The notes: generated from the letters alone by a model not told the origin. Positions 43,314 to 53,084 are shown, counted from the stretch's first letter. The stretch: 64,000 bases of DNA from UBA5177 sp002413265 (GCA_036752825.1 DAIORV010000003.1:1-64000); one strand, 5' to 3'. Made by a program: numbers and translations.

Positions 43314-43343
43314 GAAAAATGAAGAGCCCTGGAATGAGGCTCT
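43314..43343 (-). terminator. Rho-independent terminator of tRNA-His
   Basis: On the minus strand a 6-bp stem (AGAGCC / GGCTCT, 43343-43338 and 43328-43323) with a 9-nt loop is followed by a TTTTT run (43318-43314), directly downstream of the tRNA-His gene. Confidence 0.65.
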
Positions 43344-43365
43344 CCATCACAAAAACGTGCAAATG

Positions 43366-43442
43366 TGGGGTGACCGATGGGGCTCGAACCCACAACCGCT
43401 GGAGCCACAATCCAGAGCTCTGCCAATTGAGCTACGGTCACC
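43366..43442 (-). tRNA. tRNA-His (anticodon GTG)
   Basis: Cloverleaf on the minus strand: acceptor GTGACCG / CGGTCAC, D-arm TAGCTCAATTGGCAGAGCT, anticodon arm CTGGA-TTGTGGC-TCCAG with GTG, and T-arm GTGGGTTCGAGCCCC. The extra 5' G(-1) opposite C73 is the hallmark of tRNA-His, and CCA is encoded. Confidence 0.95.
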
Positions 43443-43596
43443 ATATGGCTCGGTGCATGGGCGCAGACGGCCCTGGGTGCCCCGCCGCGCCTGAATTGTA
43501 CCATAGGGTCAGGCGCTCGATCTTCATCTAGACTTCATCTTCCGGCTCTGGTATGGTAAGTGTCGTTCGTAGCGCGTAATCTTCTGGGGGGTCCTC

Positions 43597-44211
43597 GTGA
43601 ATTTTCGTTATCCGGCTCGTTTTCTGACGGTCATTGGGTGCTTTGCTTTGACGGCATCCGGGGCGCTGGCGGCAAGTCCGAAACCGGCGCATTCTAAGCC
43701 CGTCGTTTCGTCAAAGAAGACTCATAAACCCGTGAAGGTCGTGGTTCCAGCCGGCTGGCCCAAATTCGTCATGATCCCTCGGCTGAATGTTCGAGCACCA
43801 GTGGAATCCCTCGATCTCAGCAAGTCTCTTCCAACGCACGCGCCTTATCGGTGGGGAGATGTGGCCTGGTATGACCGTGGTCCCAAGCCCGGCCAATTGG
43901 GGCGAGCAAACGTATTTGGCCATCTTGATTCGACCTGCTGCCCGGCAGTCTTCTGGCAGCTAAAGACCTTGAAACCAGGTGACATTGCCGAGGTCCAGTA
44001 CAAGAAGGGTTCGCCGCTCAAGTTCAAAGTCATCTGGAGCCAGAACTATCTCAACTCCAAGCTTCCCATCAAATTTATGTTCGGACCGGCCAGCCAGCAT
44101 GGCCTCGTCCTGACCACGTGCAGCGGGGTCTTCCATACGGACGGCACGGGGTACGATCACAAATTGCTCGTGTACGCGCGTCTGATTCTGCCTAACGGCA
44201 GTCTGGGCTGA
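43597..44211 (+). CDS. Exported sortase-family protein
   Basis: A 204-residue protein with a signal peptide (FLTVIGCFALTASGALA) and a sortase beta-barrel of the class E/F type. Catalytic His in FGHLDST, Cys in LVLTTCSG and a candidate Arg in YARLIL. Sortases anchor or cross-link LPXTG-type proteins at the outer surface; no substrate is in the window. Start GTG 43597 follows CTGGGGGG. It lies between two opposite-strand tRNAs. Presence of a sortase supports a single-membrane cell. Confidence 0.85.
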   Translation: MNFRYPARFLTVIGCFALTASGALAASPKPAHSKPVVSSKKTHKPVKVVVPAGWPKFVMIPRLNVRAPVESLDLSKSLPTHAPYRWGDVAWYDRGPKPGQLGRANVFGHLDSTCCPAVFWQLKTLKPGDIAEVQYKKGSPLKFKVIWSQNYLNSKLPIKFMFGPASQHGLVLTTCSGVFHTDGTGYDHKLLVYARLILPNGSLG

Positions 44212-44316
44212 TCGCACCGAATCTCTCGGAAAACGGGTGACTAGCGACAAGTCTCTTAACTTTCCCGCAGGATACGGGAATGGATAAGCGTCGACACGTG
44301 CCTTTGCCGGGCGACG

Positions 44317-44393
<77 letters not shown>

Positions 44394-44428
44394 GCGCGCA
44401 CCAGTCTACTGAAGCTGGAATGCAGGCC

Positions 44429-45907
44429 TCAACCCGCTGGAGACTCGCTTGGGGGGCCGGGGAGACCAAGTTCGTTCTCGAGAATGGAACGAACTACGCT
44501 CGGATTGGCTCGGCCTCCGCTTGCCTTGATCGTCTTGCCCAGGAGGACGTTCAGCGCGGCGGCTTTGCCGCGCCGATAGTCTGTGACCACTCCCGGATTC
44601 TCGGAGATGACTGTTTTCACGATCTCAGTCAGGGCCTCGTTGTCGTCCATCTGGCTGAGATTGAGCCGCTCCACGATTGTTTCGGGGCCTTCTCCCGTCT
44701 CAAACATTGCCTCCAGCACCTGCTTCCCCGCCGCATTGCTGATCCTGGCGCCTGAAACGAGGGCGATAAGCCGGCCGAAGTCCGCCGCGGAAAAGGGAAG
44801 CGATGCGATCTCCGATTGACTTTCATGTAGCAAACGGAGGAGATCCCCGTGACTCCAGTTGGCGACTTCCATTCCCGTCGCAGGGGAGGCGGCGAGAGCG
44901 GCAGCCTCGAAAAAGTCGGACAGTGCAAGGTCCGCAGTGAGCACGTGCGCGGCCTCGGCCGTGATGCCGTACTCGCGCCGGAGCCGGCTCCTCTTCTCCG
45001 CCGGCATCTCGGGAAGCGATTGGCGGATCTCGGCCACCCTATCGGCGGAAAACGTGATCAGCGGCAGGTCGGGCTCAGGGAAATACCGGTAATCGTCCGC
45101 ATACTCCTTGGTGCGCTGAGCGATCGTTGCATCCCGAGCCTCGGACCAGCCCCGCGTCTCCTGAACCAACGGGTGACCGGCACTCACCGCCTCTCGCTGG
45201 CGCTCGATCTCGTACTCTAGGGCTCGCTGCACGGAGCGAAAGCTATTGAGGTTCTTGACCTCGACTTTGACTCCCGGCTCGCGGTCCGCCTTACGCAGCG
45301 ACACGTTTAAGTCTGCTCGCATGCTGCCTTCCTGGAGGTTACCGTCGCACACGCCGAGGTACATCAGGATCTGTCTGAGGGTCGAAAAGAAGTCCCGGGC
45401 AGCCTCGGGCGATTTGAGGTCTGGCGCACCTACGATCTCCATGAGGGGTATCCCGCACCGGTTGTAATCGACGAGGCTCACATCGCTGCCGTCGAGGCTC
45501 ACGTGAGACGTCTTGCCCGTGTCCTCTTCCAGATGAACTCTGATGATGCCGCATCGCGTGCTGAGCATCTCATCGCCGAGATCAAGCCAGCCCTGGACAC
45601 CGATCGGCTGCTCGTATTGCGAGATCTGGTATCCCTTTGGCAGATCAGGATATGAATAGTTCTTCCGGTCGAACTTGCTGATCTGCGCGACTTCACAATG
45701 GAGGGCCAGAGCGGTCATCAAAGTCATCTCAACCGCTCGTTGGTTGATCACCGGCAGTGCGCCCGGCATGCCAGAGCAAAGGTCGCAGCAGTGAGTATTC
45801 GGAGCAGCGTTGGCGTACGCCGCGCTACACCCGCAGAACATCTTGCTCTGGGTCAGGAGCTGCGCGTGGACTTCCAAACCGATCACCGGAACCAGCTCGC
45901 CCGTCAC
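44429..45907 (-). CDS. gatB: Aspartyl/glutamyl-tRNA amidotransferase subunit B
   Basis: A 492-residue GatB. Signature PVIGLEVHAQLLTQSKMFCGC, kinase-like region NYSYPDLPKGYQISQYEQPI and C-terminal Yqey-like domain. GatB phosphorylates and transamidates misacylated Glu-tRNA(Gln)/Asp-tRNA(Asn) in the GatCAB complex. Zinc-type cysteines CGC...CCDLC are present. It overlaps gatA by 4 bp; gene order is gatC-gatA-gatB. Confidence 0.97.
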   Translation of the reverse strand: MTGELVPVIGLEVHAQLLTQSKMFCGCSAAYANAAPNTHCCDLCSGMPGALPVINQRAVEMTLMTALALHCEVAQISKFDRKNYSYPDLPKGYQISQYEQPIGVQGWLDLGDEMLSTRCGIIRVHLEEDTGKTSHVSLDGSDVSLVDYNRCGIPLMEIVGAPDLKSPEAARDFFSTLRQILMYLGVCDGNLQEGSMRADLNVSLRKADREPGVKVEVKNLNSFRSVQRALEYEIERQREAVSAGHPLVQETRGWSEARDATIAQRTKEYADDYRYFPEPDLPLITFSADRVAEIRQSLPEMPAEKRSRLRREYGITAEAAHVLTADLALSDFFEAAALAASPATGMEVANWSHGDLLRLLHESQSEIASLPFSAADFGRLIALVSGARISNAAGKQVLEAMFETGEGPETIVERLNLSQMDDNEALTEIVKTVISENPGVVTDYRRGKAAALNVLLGKTIKASGGRANPSVVRSILENELGLPGPPSESPAG

Positions 45908-47403
45908 GAATCGCTCCCAACATCCGCCGTATTTGCCTCTCGCAGTGGGGGGCGAGCCAGGTGATAGTCGGTACTCTGCTCGAATGCGTGGGCGACGCGC
46001 AGCACCAGCTGCTCACCGAGAGCCGGTCCAATGACCTGCAAGCCGACAGGTAGGTCGTGCGCGAACCCGCAGGGAATCGATACGGCCGGCACGCCCGCCA
46101 TACTCGCGGGCACCGTATAGACGTCACTGAGATACATCTGAAGCGGGTCGGAAACCTTTTCGCCTAGGCGAAACGCCGGAGTGGGTGCAGTCGGAGTGAT
46201 CAGGGCGTCGACGGTCTCGAAAACCTTCTCAAAGTCCTGGCGGACCAACGTTCGGACGCGCTGGGCCTTTACATAATAAGCATCGTAATAGCCTGCTGAG
46301 AGGACGTAAGTTCCGAGCAAGATGCGGCGCTTTACCTCAGAGCCAAAACCCGTTTCGCGAGTTCGCGAGAACATTTCCCAGACGTCTGCGCCTCGCTCGC
46401 ATAGGCCGTACCGAACCCCGTCGAAGCGTGCCAGGTTTGCCATGGCTTCGGCAGGAGAGATTACGTAGTAGGTCGACAAGCCGTGCTCGGTCATGGGCAG
46501 AGAAACCGGCTGCAAAGCAGCCCCAAGGTCTCGGTAGACGCCGATGGCGAGCTCCAGTGCGTGGCGAACTTCAGAGCTCATGCCTTCGGCGAAATACTCG
46601 TTGGGGACCCCTAACCGCAGGCCTCGAACGTCGCCCGTCAGACCGGAAACGTAGTCGGGAACAAGAGCATCGATGGATGTCGAGTCGCGCGGATCGCGTC
46701 CGGCAATGGCCCCGAGGACCACTGCCACATCCCTTACTGAACGTGTGATTGGACCGGGCTGGTCGAGCGACGAGCCGAACGCCACCAGCCCATAGCGCGA
46801 TACGCGACCGTACGTCGGCTTGAGTCCGACGGTGCCGGTGAGAGCGGCGGGCTGACGGATCGATCCGCCGGTGTCGGTTCCCATCGCGAATACGACCTCT
46901 CCTGATGCCACGGCGGCCGCCGAGCCTCCACTCGATCCTCCGGGCACCCGTTCCGGATCCCATGGATTGCGCGTCGGGAAGAAGGCACTGTTCTCCGTCG
47001 AGCTGCCCATGGCAAATTCATCCATATTCGTCTTCCCAATGAGGACTGCTCCGGCATCGAAAAGACGATCCACGGCGGTGGCGTTGAATTGCGGAACATA
47101 GGACTCAAGAATCCGAGAGCCACAGGTCGTGGGAATGCTTCGCGTTGAGAAGATGTCTTTCAGACCCATAGGAATTCCACAGAGTGGAGTAAATTCTCCG
47201 CGAGCCAAACGCTCATCGGCATGGCGCGCCTGCAGCAAAGCCAGATCGCTCGTAAGCAAGAGCATGGCGTTCAAGCGTCCGTCACACTCCTCGACACGTC
47301 TCAGCGCCGCCTCCGTCAGCTCAACGGACGATATTTCACGGCGCGACAGCAGATCCGACGCCTCGGCAATGGACAGGTAGTTCAATTCGTCACGCTGCAT
47401 CAA
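45904..47403 (-). CDS. gatA: Aspartyl/glutamyl-tRNA amidotransferase subunit A
   Basis: A 499-residue amidase-signature protein. Catalytic triad Lys in GIPMGLKDIFS, Ser in GTDTGGSIRQPA and the Ser-rich PGGSSGGSAAAVASG. It supplies ammonia from glutamine for GatB. The start is TTG 47403 or ATG 47400. It is followed by gatB with a 4-bp overlap, and lies 48 bp downstream of gatC. Confidence 0.97.
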   Translation of the reverse strand: MMQRDELNYLSIAEASDLLSRREISSVELTEAALRRVEECDGRLNAMLLLTSDLALLQARHADERLARGEFTPLCGIPMGLKDIFSTRSIPTTCGSRILESYVPQFNATAVDRLFDAGAVLIGKTNMDEFAMGSSTENSAFFPTRNPWDPERVPGGSSGGSAAAVASGEVVFAMGTDTGGSIRQPAALTGTVGLKPTYGRVSRYGLVAFGSSLDQPGPITRSVRDVAVVLGAIAGRDPRDSTSIDALVPDYVSGLTGDVRGLRLGVPNEYFAEGMSSEVRHALELAIGVYRDLGAALQPVSLPMTEHGLSTYYVISPAEAMANLARFDGVRYGLCERGADVWEMFSRTRETGFGSEVKRRILLGTYVLSAGYYDAYYVKAQRVRTLVRQDFEKVFETVDALITPTAPTPAFRLGEKVSDPLQMYLSDVYTVPASMAGVPAVSIPCGFAHDLPVGLQVIGPALGEQLVLRVAHAFEQSTDYHLARPPLREANTADVGSDS

Positions 47404-47451
47404 ACGGCGCTCGCCTTTCGCAGTTCACTCGGAGCGGATCAAAGGCCCGAG

Positions 47452-47739
47452 TCAGTCGAGGACGGCCTGGACTTCGAAAAGGTCGCCCTCGCGGTGGGGC
47501 GCGTTGGCGAGCACTTCCGCCGCCGACCAGGATGGCGCAACGACGTCAGCGCGCATCACGTCTCGAACGGGAACCGCGTGTCCGGTCGGTTCTACGCCGT
47601 CGGTATCCACCTGTTGAAGCTTGGAAACGTGCGCGAGGACCGTGGAGAGCTGGCCTGCCATTTCGTCAATCTCCGTCTCGGAGAGACCAATGTACGCGAG
47701 GCGGGTGATGCGCTCGACGATGCTGCGATCTATGGTCAT
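47452..47739 (-). CDS. gatC: Aspartyl/glutamyl-tRNA amidotransferase subunit C
   Basis: A 95-residue GatC, the small belt-like subunit that stabilises GatAB. Typical sequence: ITRLAYIGLSETEIDEMAGQ and a C-terminal REGDLFEVQAVLD. ATG 47739 gives the usual N-terminus (MTIDRSIVERITRLAY); a longer frame to 47796 has no family match. First gene of gatCAB. Confidence 0.94.
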   Translation of the reverse strand: MTIDRSIVERITRLAYIGLSETEIDEMAGQLSTVLAHVSKLQQVDTDGVEPTGHAVPVRDVMRADVVAPSWSAAEVLANAPHREGDLFEVQAVLD

Positions 47740-47792
47740 GCGGCCTGCTCCTGAAGACGGATTGTAACACTCCGCTGTTTCAAACGCGGGCG

Positions 47793-48287
47793 TCAACGCC
47801 TCTTTTTTCGCTTGCTCGGGCGCTTTCTGTGAATCTCTGGTCGACTGCGAGCGAGTCGTGACGCGCCCGCTATGGGAAAAGCTGCAAGGCCCAAAACTGC
47901 TCCAGCCAACAGTCCAGCCAGCACGCCGACCCCGACGGTTGCACCGAAGGAGGAAACGGTGATGGAGCTGCTCGAGGTCGAGCCCGAACCCGAGCCGAGG
48001 AAGAGATCGAGAACCGACGCAGAGACGGTCGCAATGATCCCCGCCACGACGCCGTCGGCCATGGCGGCCTGCCAGAGCGGCTCCGGCCGAGCCCTCGGCC
48101 CCTCAGACGAAAAAACGAGAAAGGCCGTCATGCCGGCAATCGCGGCCCAGAGTACCGCGTTTACGGCGACCGGAGGAGCATCACTCATTAGGAGGGAGGA
48201 AACGACCCCTCCGACAGCTCCACCCATGGCGAAGAGTGGGGATACTGCTTTGCCTGCTTCTGCGTGTGGATAGCGGCGCGCGAGCAT
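47793..48287 (-). CDS. Hypothetical membrane protein (Gly/Ala-rich)
   Basis: A 164-residue protein with about four hydrophobic segments, a low-complexity serine linker (GSGSGSTSSSS) and a very basic C-terminus (RKRPSKRKKRR). No family recognised. The basic tail probably lies in the cytosol. It lies upstream of gatC and downstream of clpB on the same strand, with short spacers. Confidence 0.6.
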   Translation of the reverse strand: MLARRYPHAEAGKAVSPLFAMGGAVGGVVSSLLMSDAPPVAVNAVLWAAIAGMTAFLVFSSEGPRARPEPLWQAAMADGVVAGIIATVSASVLDLFLGSGSGSTSSSSITVSSFGATVGVGVLAGLLAGAVLGLAAFPIAGASRLARSRPEIHRKRPSKRKKRR

Positions 48288-48326
48288 CCGTCATGGTATC
48301 AGCGACTGGCAGGCTAAGCGGTCGGG

Positions 48327-50939
48327 CTAAACGCCAATCGGCTCCGGAGAGGCAGTGCGAAAAGTGAGGTGGTCTCCATCGCGATCCACCAGCACCGTGT
48401 CCCCATCCGCGAACTCTCCCTGAAGGACCCGCATTGCCAGCGGATCCAGTATGTTCTTCTGAATGGCACGCTTTAATGGTCTCGCGCCGTACACGGGATC
48501 CCAGCCTTTCTCGGCTAGAAATGCTCGAGCTACAGTTGTGAGCTCGATCGACAGCTTGCGTGCGCCAAGCCTGCGCTGCAGACCGGCCAGCTGGATTTCG
48601 ACGATCTTCTCAATCTCTTCTTTGGTCAAAGCGTGGAAGATGATGATCTCGTCGACCCGATTCAAGAATTCGGGCCTGAAGTTGGCACGTAGCATTTCGG
48701 TGACGGCATCCCGCATGTCCTCGTAGCTCTCGTGCTGCATGTCCTGGATAAGGGTGCTCCCCACGTTGGAGGTCATGATGACCACTGAGTTCTTGAAATC
48801 GACGGCGCGCCCCTGGCCGTCTGTGAGCCGGCCGTCATCGAGGATCTGAAGCAGTACGTTGAACACGTCGGGGTGCGCCTTGTCGATTTCGTCGAGCAAG
48901 ATAACCGAGTAAGGCCGCCGCCGAACCGCCTCCGTCAGCTGGCCTCCCTCCTCGTAGCCGACGTAGCCAGGAGGAGCGCCGATGAGCCTGGCAACTGTAT
49001 GCTTTTCCATGTACTCGGACATATCTATCCGGACCATGGCCTGCTCATCGTCGAAGAGGAATTCGGCAAGGGCTTTAGCCAGCTCTGTTTTTCCGACGCC
49101 TGTGGGCCCCAGAAAGATGAATGAACCGAGAGGTCGATTGGGGTCCTGAAGGCCCGCTCGAGCACGGCGCACGGCGTTGGCAACCGCCTCGATTGCCTCT
49201 TCTTGACCGACGATCCGGTCGTGCAGGCGCTCCTCCATGGTGACTAGCTTCTGGACCTCGCCTTCCAGCAGTCGGGTGACTGGAATGCCGGTCCATTTGG
49301 CTACAACCTCGGCGACGTCATCCTCGCCCACTTCTTCTTTCAGCATGGCCCCCCGACTTTGAAGATCCGCGAGGCGGCTTTCGGCCTCCGTCAAGCGTTT
49401 TTCAAGCTCTACCATGCGCCCGTAGCGGAGCTCCGCTGCCTTGGCGAGATCGGTCTGTCGTTCTGCCCGTTCTATGTCCTGCTTGGTCTGTTCAATCTCT
49501 TCGCGAGTGCTTCGGATGGCGGCTATCGCCTCTTTCTCGGCCTCCCACTGAGCTTTGAGCTCATCGGACTGCGACCGAAGCTCCGCGATTTCCTTCTGGA
49601 TTCGGTCATAGCGTTCCCTGGTTGCCTCGTTTCCGGCCTCGGCGCCGAGTGCCGTGCTCTCGATCTGGAGCTGCATGATGCGCCGCTCGATCTGATCGAT
49701 CTCGTACGGCATGGAATCGATTTCCATGCGCAGGCGGCTCGCCGCTTCATCGATGAGATCTATAGCCTTGTCCGGTAGAAATCGATCTGTGATGTATCGG
49801 TTGGAGAATACAGCAGCCGCCACAAGCGCGGCGTCCGTGATTTTGACGCCGTGGTGGACTTCGTATCGCTCCTTCAGTCCACGCAGGATGCTTATGGTGT
49901 CGTCCACGTCCGGCTCTGGGACCATCACCGGCTGAAACCGCCGTTCGAGAGCCGCATCCTTCTCGATGTATTTGCGGTACTCGTCCAGGGTGGTGGCGCC
50001 CACCAGACGCAGCTCGCCGCGGGCCAGCATCGGTTTCAACATGTTTCCGGCATCCATGGCGCCTTCTGCCGCGCCGGCTCCCACGACCGTGTGGAGCTCG
50101 TCGATGAAGAGGATGATCTCTCCCTGCCCTTCCTGGACCTCTTTGAGAGCAGCCTTCAACCTCTCCTCGAACTCGCCTCGGTACTTCGCTCCGGCAACCA
50201 TTGCCGCCAGGTCCAGCTGAATCACGCGTTTGCCTTTTAGAGGCTCGGGAACGTCTTCGTCAACGATTCGTTTGGCAAGACCCTCGACGATTGCCGTTTT
50301 GCCGACTCCGGGCTCGCCTATCAGCACTGGATTGTTCTTGGTGCGGCGAGACAGCACCTGGATCACGCGCCTGATCTCTTCGTCCCGGCCTATCACCGGG
50401 TCGACCTTTCCGCGCCGGGCCTGATCGGTCAAGTCACGCCCGTATCTCTCAAGAGCTTGATACTTGCCCTCCGGGTTTTGATCCGTCACGTGCTGGCCAC
50501 CGCGAATGGAGGTGAGTGCCGAAAGCACCTGTCCACTGGTAAGCCCGTTCGAGCGAAGCATCTTGCCGACTGTGCTTGAATCGCGCTCGTCGACCATTGA
50601 AAGCAAGAGGTGCTCAACCGAGACGTACTCATCTCGCATGTCCTCCATGATGTCGTGGGCTCTCACCAACGCCGAGCGGAGCTCCGCGGAGATGGCCGGC
50701 TGCGATGCACCGCCATAGGCAGTTGCCAGCCGATCTAGGAGCTGGCTGTTTTCACGCTGGATCGCATCAACGCTGGCTCCCACCTTGGCGATGATGCTGG
50801 GAGCCAGTCCCTCGGGCTGCTGCAACAGAGCCGCTAGAAGGTGTTCCTCTTCAACCTGGGTGTTTCCTCGCTCCGCAGCAAGCTCCTGCGCTGCGAGAAG
50901 TGCTTGTTGGGACTTCTCCGTAAATCTCTGTGTGTTCAT
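48327..50939 (-). CDS. clpB: ATP-dependent chaperone ClpB (Hsp100)
   Basis: About 870 residues. N-domain (MNTQRFTEKSQQALLAAQEL), AAA1 with GEPGVGKTAIVEG, a long coiled-coil middle domain (~400-530), AAA2 with GPTGVGKTELAKAL and the C-terminal GARPLKRAIQ. It disaggregates proteins with DnaK. ATG 50939 fits homologues; GTG 50954 is possible. It lies 27 bp after hspR, so it is in the same heat-shock transcription unit, unlike the separate clpB of many actinobacteria. Confidence 0.97.
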   Translation of the reverse strand: MNTQRFTEKSQQALLAAQELAAERGNTQVEEEHLLAALLQQPEGLAPSIIAKVGASVDAIQRENSQLLDRLATAYGGASQPAISAELRSALVRAHDIMEDMRDEYVSVEHLLLSMVDERDSSTVGKMLRSNGLTSGQVLSALTSIRGGQHVTDQNPEGKYQALERYGRDLTDQARRGKVDPVIGRDEEIRRVIQVLSRRTKNNPVLIGEPGVGKTAIVEGLAKRIVDEDVPEPLKGKRVIQLDLAAMVAGAKYRGEFEERLKAALKEVQEGQGEIILFIDELHTVVGAGAAEGAMDAGNMLKPMLARGELRLVGATTLDEYRKYIEKDAALERRFQPVMVPEPDVDDTISILRGLKERYEVHHGVKITDAALVAAAVFSNRYITDRFLPDKAIDLIDEAASRLRMEIDSMPYEIDQIERRIMQLQIESTALGAEAGNEATRERYDRIQKEIAELRSQSDELKAQWEAEKEAIAAIRSTREEIEQTKQDIERAERQTDLAKAAELRYGRMVELEKRLTEAESRLADLQSRGAMLKEEVGEDDVAEVVAKWTGIPVTRLLEGEVQKLVTMEERLHDRIVGQEEAIEAVANAVRRARAGLQDPNRPLGSFIFLGPTGVGKTELAKALAEFLFDDEQAMVRIDMSEYMEKHTVARLIGAPPGYVGYEEGGQLTEAVRRRPYSVILLDEIDKAHPDVFNVLLQILDDGRLTDGQGRAVDFKNSVVIMTSNVGSTLIQDMQHESYEDMRDAVTEMLRANFRPEFLNRVDEIIIFHALTKEEIEKIVEIQLAGLQRRLGARKLSIELTTVARAFLAEKGWDPVYGARPLKRAIQKNILDPLAMRVLQGEFADGDTVLVDRDGDHLTFRTASPEPIGV

Positions 50940-50966
50940 GGGCTTACCACTCACCGCTGAGGGCGG

Positions 50967-51362
50967 CTAGACGGGAGTTTCTTGCTCGTGCTGTGCGCCC
51001 TGCAGCCTTAATATGATTTCCTTTAGTCGGTGAACATCCGCTTCGTGCTGCAGGCGCACCCGTCGTACCTCTTCAGCAAACTCGTTGTGGAGCCTTTCCA
51101 TTTGCTCGCGCATGTTCAGGATCACTTCCACCCCGGCCAGATTGACCCCGAGGTCTTCGATGAGGCGCCGAATCTGCTGAACCTTCTCGATGTCTTGAGG
51201 CGAGTAATAGCGAATCTCGCCTTTGCCGCGAAAGGGCTCTACCAGACCGAGACGCTCATAGTGGCGCAAGGTCTGCTGATGGACGTTGACAAGCTCGGCC
51301 GCCACACTGATCGTGTATCTGCGTCGTTCATGCATTCTTCCATCCTTCCGTCGTTCGGCCAT
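50967..51362 (-). CDS. hspR: HspR, MerR-type heat-shock repressor
   Basis: A 131-residue MerR-family protein: YTISVAAELVNVHQQTLRHY helix-turn-helix, then YERLGLVEPFR, and a C-terminal coiled coil. In actinobacteria HspR with DnaK as corepressor binds HAIR sites and shuts off the dnaK operon. ATG 51362 has GGGAGG seven bases upstream (GTG 51365 and ATG 51335 are alternatives). It is the fourth gene of dnaK-grpE-dnaJ-hspR-clpB, and the operon promoter carries a HAIR site, so autoregulation is expected. Confidence 0.93.
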   Translation of the reverse strand: MAERRKDGRMHERRRYTISVAAELVNVHQQTLRHYERLGLVEPFRGKGEIRYYSPQDIEKVQQIRRLIEDLGVNLAGVEVILNMREQMERLHNEFAEEVRRVRLQHEADVHRLKEIILRLQGAQHEQETPV

Positions 51363-51374
51363 CACGCTTCCTCC

Positions 51375-52379
51375 CTACACGCCCGCCTGAGCAAGCTGTT
51401 GGAAAAGCTCACGCTGTTTGTCATCCAGCGTGGTGGGAAGCGTGGCGCTGAGCTTCACGTACAAGTTGCCACGCTGGCCCGTCTTTAGGTTGGGCATGCC
51501 CTGACCCGCAAGCCTGAGCGTGCGCCCGTTTTGAGAGCCGGGCGGAATCCTCATAGTGACGGGAGAGCCGAGAGTCGGAACCTGGGTTTCTCCCCCGAGA
51601 ACGAGAGTCGTGATCGGCACCTGGACTTCCGTGTAGAGGTCGTCGCCCTCTCGGCGGAAGCGCGAGTCTGGAGCGATGTGAACTATCAAATAGAGGTTGC
51701 CGGCCGGGCCCCCGTTCACCCCTGGGTTGCCCTCACCGGCAATCCGCACTTTCGATCCCTCGCGGACGCCAGCGGGAATCTTGACGTCGAGACGTTTGTT
51801 CTTTGCTACAAAACCACTCCCGTGGCACGCCGGGCAGGGCTGATCTTTCACTACGCCCGTCCCGTGACACGTCTCGCAAGCTACTTGCGTCTGCAAGGTA
51901 AAAGCTCGCTGGACACCGTTCATGGCTTCCTGCAGCGTGATTTCGACCGGTTGCTCCAGGTCAGAGCCCCGCTGCGTCTGCGGCGGCCGCCCGCGTCCAC
52001 GGCCGAAGATCGACCCAAGATCGAAATCGAAACCGCCGCCCGTCCCGCTGCCCCGCTGACCAAACAAGGTTTCGAAGAAGTCGCTGAAGTCGGCGCCCCC
52101 GGCGTTGGTCGTGTACGCGTAGTCCGTGCCTCCACGACCAGCTCGCCCCATGCGATTTGCCCAGTCGGGTCCCAGTGTGTCGTACGTTCGACGCTTCTCG
52201 GGATCCATTAGAACCGCATTGGCCTCGTTGATCTCCTTGAACCGAGTCTCCGCGGTTTTGTCGCCTGGGTTCACGTCGGGATGATATTTTCGCGCGAGCT
52301 TGCGATAGGCACTTTTGATCTCTTTCTCGGAAGCCTTCTTATCGACTCCGAGAATTTTGTAGTAGTCCTTGTATTCCAT
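51375..52379 (-). CDS. dnaJ: DnaJ chaperone with a reduced zinc domain
   Basis: A 334-residue Hsp40: J-domain with HPD at 33-35, Gly/Phe-rich linker (~75-125), then only two CxxCxGxG repeats (CETCHGTG and CPACHGSG) in place of four, followed by the beta-sandwich substrate domains (IPAGVREGSKVRIAG). A shorter hairpin of a single zinc site is implied, intermediate between DnaJ and zinc-less CbpA. It follows grpE and precedes hspR. Confidence 0.94.
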   Translation of the reverse strand: MEYKDYYKILGVDKKASEKEIKSAYRKLARKYHPDVNPGDKTAETRFKEINEANAVLMDPEKRRTYDTLGPDWANRMGRAGRGGTDYAYTTNAGGADFSDFFETLFGQRGSGTGGGFDFDLGSIFGRGRGRPPQTQRGSDLEQPVEITLQEAMNGVQRAFTLQTQVACETCHGTGVVKDQPCPACHGSGFVAKNKRLDVKIPAGVREGSKVRIAGEGNPGVNGGPAGNLYLIVHIAPDSRFRREGDDLYTEVQVPITTLVLGGETQVPTLGSPVTMRIPPGSQNGRTLRLAGQGMPNLKTGQRGNLYVKLSATLPTTLDDKQRELFQQLAQAGV

Positions 52380-52454
52380 GCTGTGTACCCTCGCCCCGCG
52401 TGTAGAGCTCGCGCCGCTAGGCTGTCTCCACCGTTTGCAGGTTTTGACGTCCCG

Positions 52455-53084
52455 CTATACGTCGTCCTGATCGTCGTGAACGCTCACAACTACCTGTGCG
52501 GGGCGCAGCACTTCGTCGCCATACATGTAGCCGTTTCGCACAACCTGCACGACCGTATGATCGCGCACGCTGGCGTCGTTCACTCGCTGCACCGCCTCCT
52601 CCAGATGGGGGTCAAATGTCTTGCCTTCCGCGTCGATGGCTTCGACCCCCTCCAGCTGGAGTAGGTTGTCGAGCTGATACTGCGTGAGCCGAACGCCTTC
52701 CATGATGCTTTCGCCATTGGTCGGAGAGCTCTCCCCGTAATGCAGCGCGCGTTCGAGGTTGTCTTTGACGCTGAGCAATCGAACCAAAAGGTCTCGTCTC
52801 GCGGAGCGCGTCAAGTCTGCAAGCGTTCGATCCATGCGCTTCTTGTAGTTATCCATGTCGGCTCTACAGCGCAAAAATTTGTCGTAGTTTGCGGCCGCGT
52901 CCTGCTGGGCGCGATGTAGCTCGTGGAGAAGCTTTTCTTCCTCGCTGGCTGGGCCGTCGTCCACGACAGTCTCGCCGGCGACGGCAGGTGAATCCCCAGA
53001 CGCAGCCTGCGCCTCGCCCGCGGATCGAGGGTCCAGCCCTGCCTCCCGAACGTCTTGGATTGGAGGCTCGTTTCCTTCTGTCAT
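52455..53084 (-). CDS. grpE: GrpE nucleotide exchange factor
   Basis: A 209-residue GrpE: acidic disordered N-terminus (~60 residues), then the long helix (NYDKFLRCRADMDNYKKRMD) and the beta domain ending VVRNGYMYGDEVLRPAQVVV. It releases ADP from DnaK. ATG 53084 has AGGAG six bases upstream; the adjacent TTG 53087 is in frame. It starts 55 bp downstream of the dnaK stop. Confidence 0.95.
   Translation of the reverse strand: MTEGNEPPIQDVREAGLDPRSAGEAQAASGDSPAVAGETVVDDGPASEEEKLLHELHRAQQDAAANYDKFLRCRADMDNYKKRMDRTLADLTRSARRDLLVRLLSVKDNLERALHYGESSPTNGESIMEGVRLTQYQLDNLLQLEGVEAIDAEGKTFDPHLEEAVQRVNDASVRDHTVVQVVRNGYMYGDEVLRPAQVVVSVHDDQDDV

Noticed and set aside
44262..44280. Hairpin TTCCCG/CGGGAA between sortase and tRNA-Val as a terminator
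   Set aside because: Six-bp stem with no T-run on either strand; could be chance.
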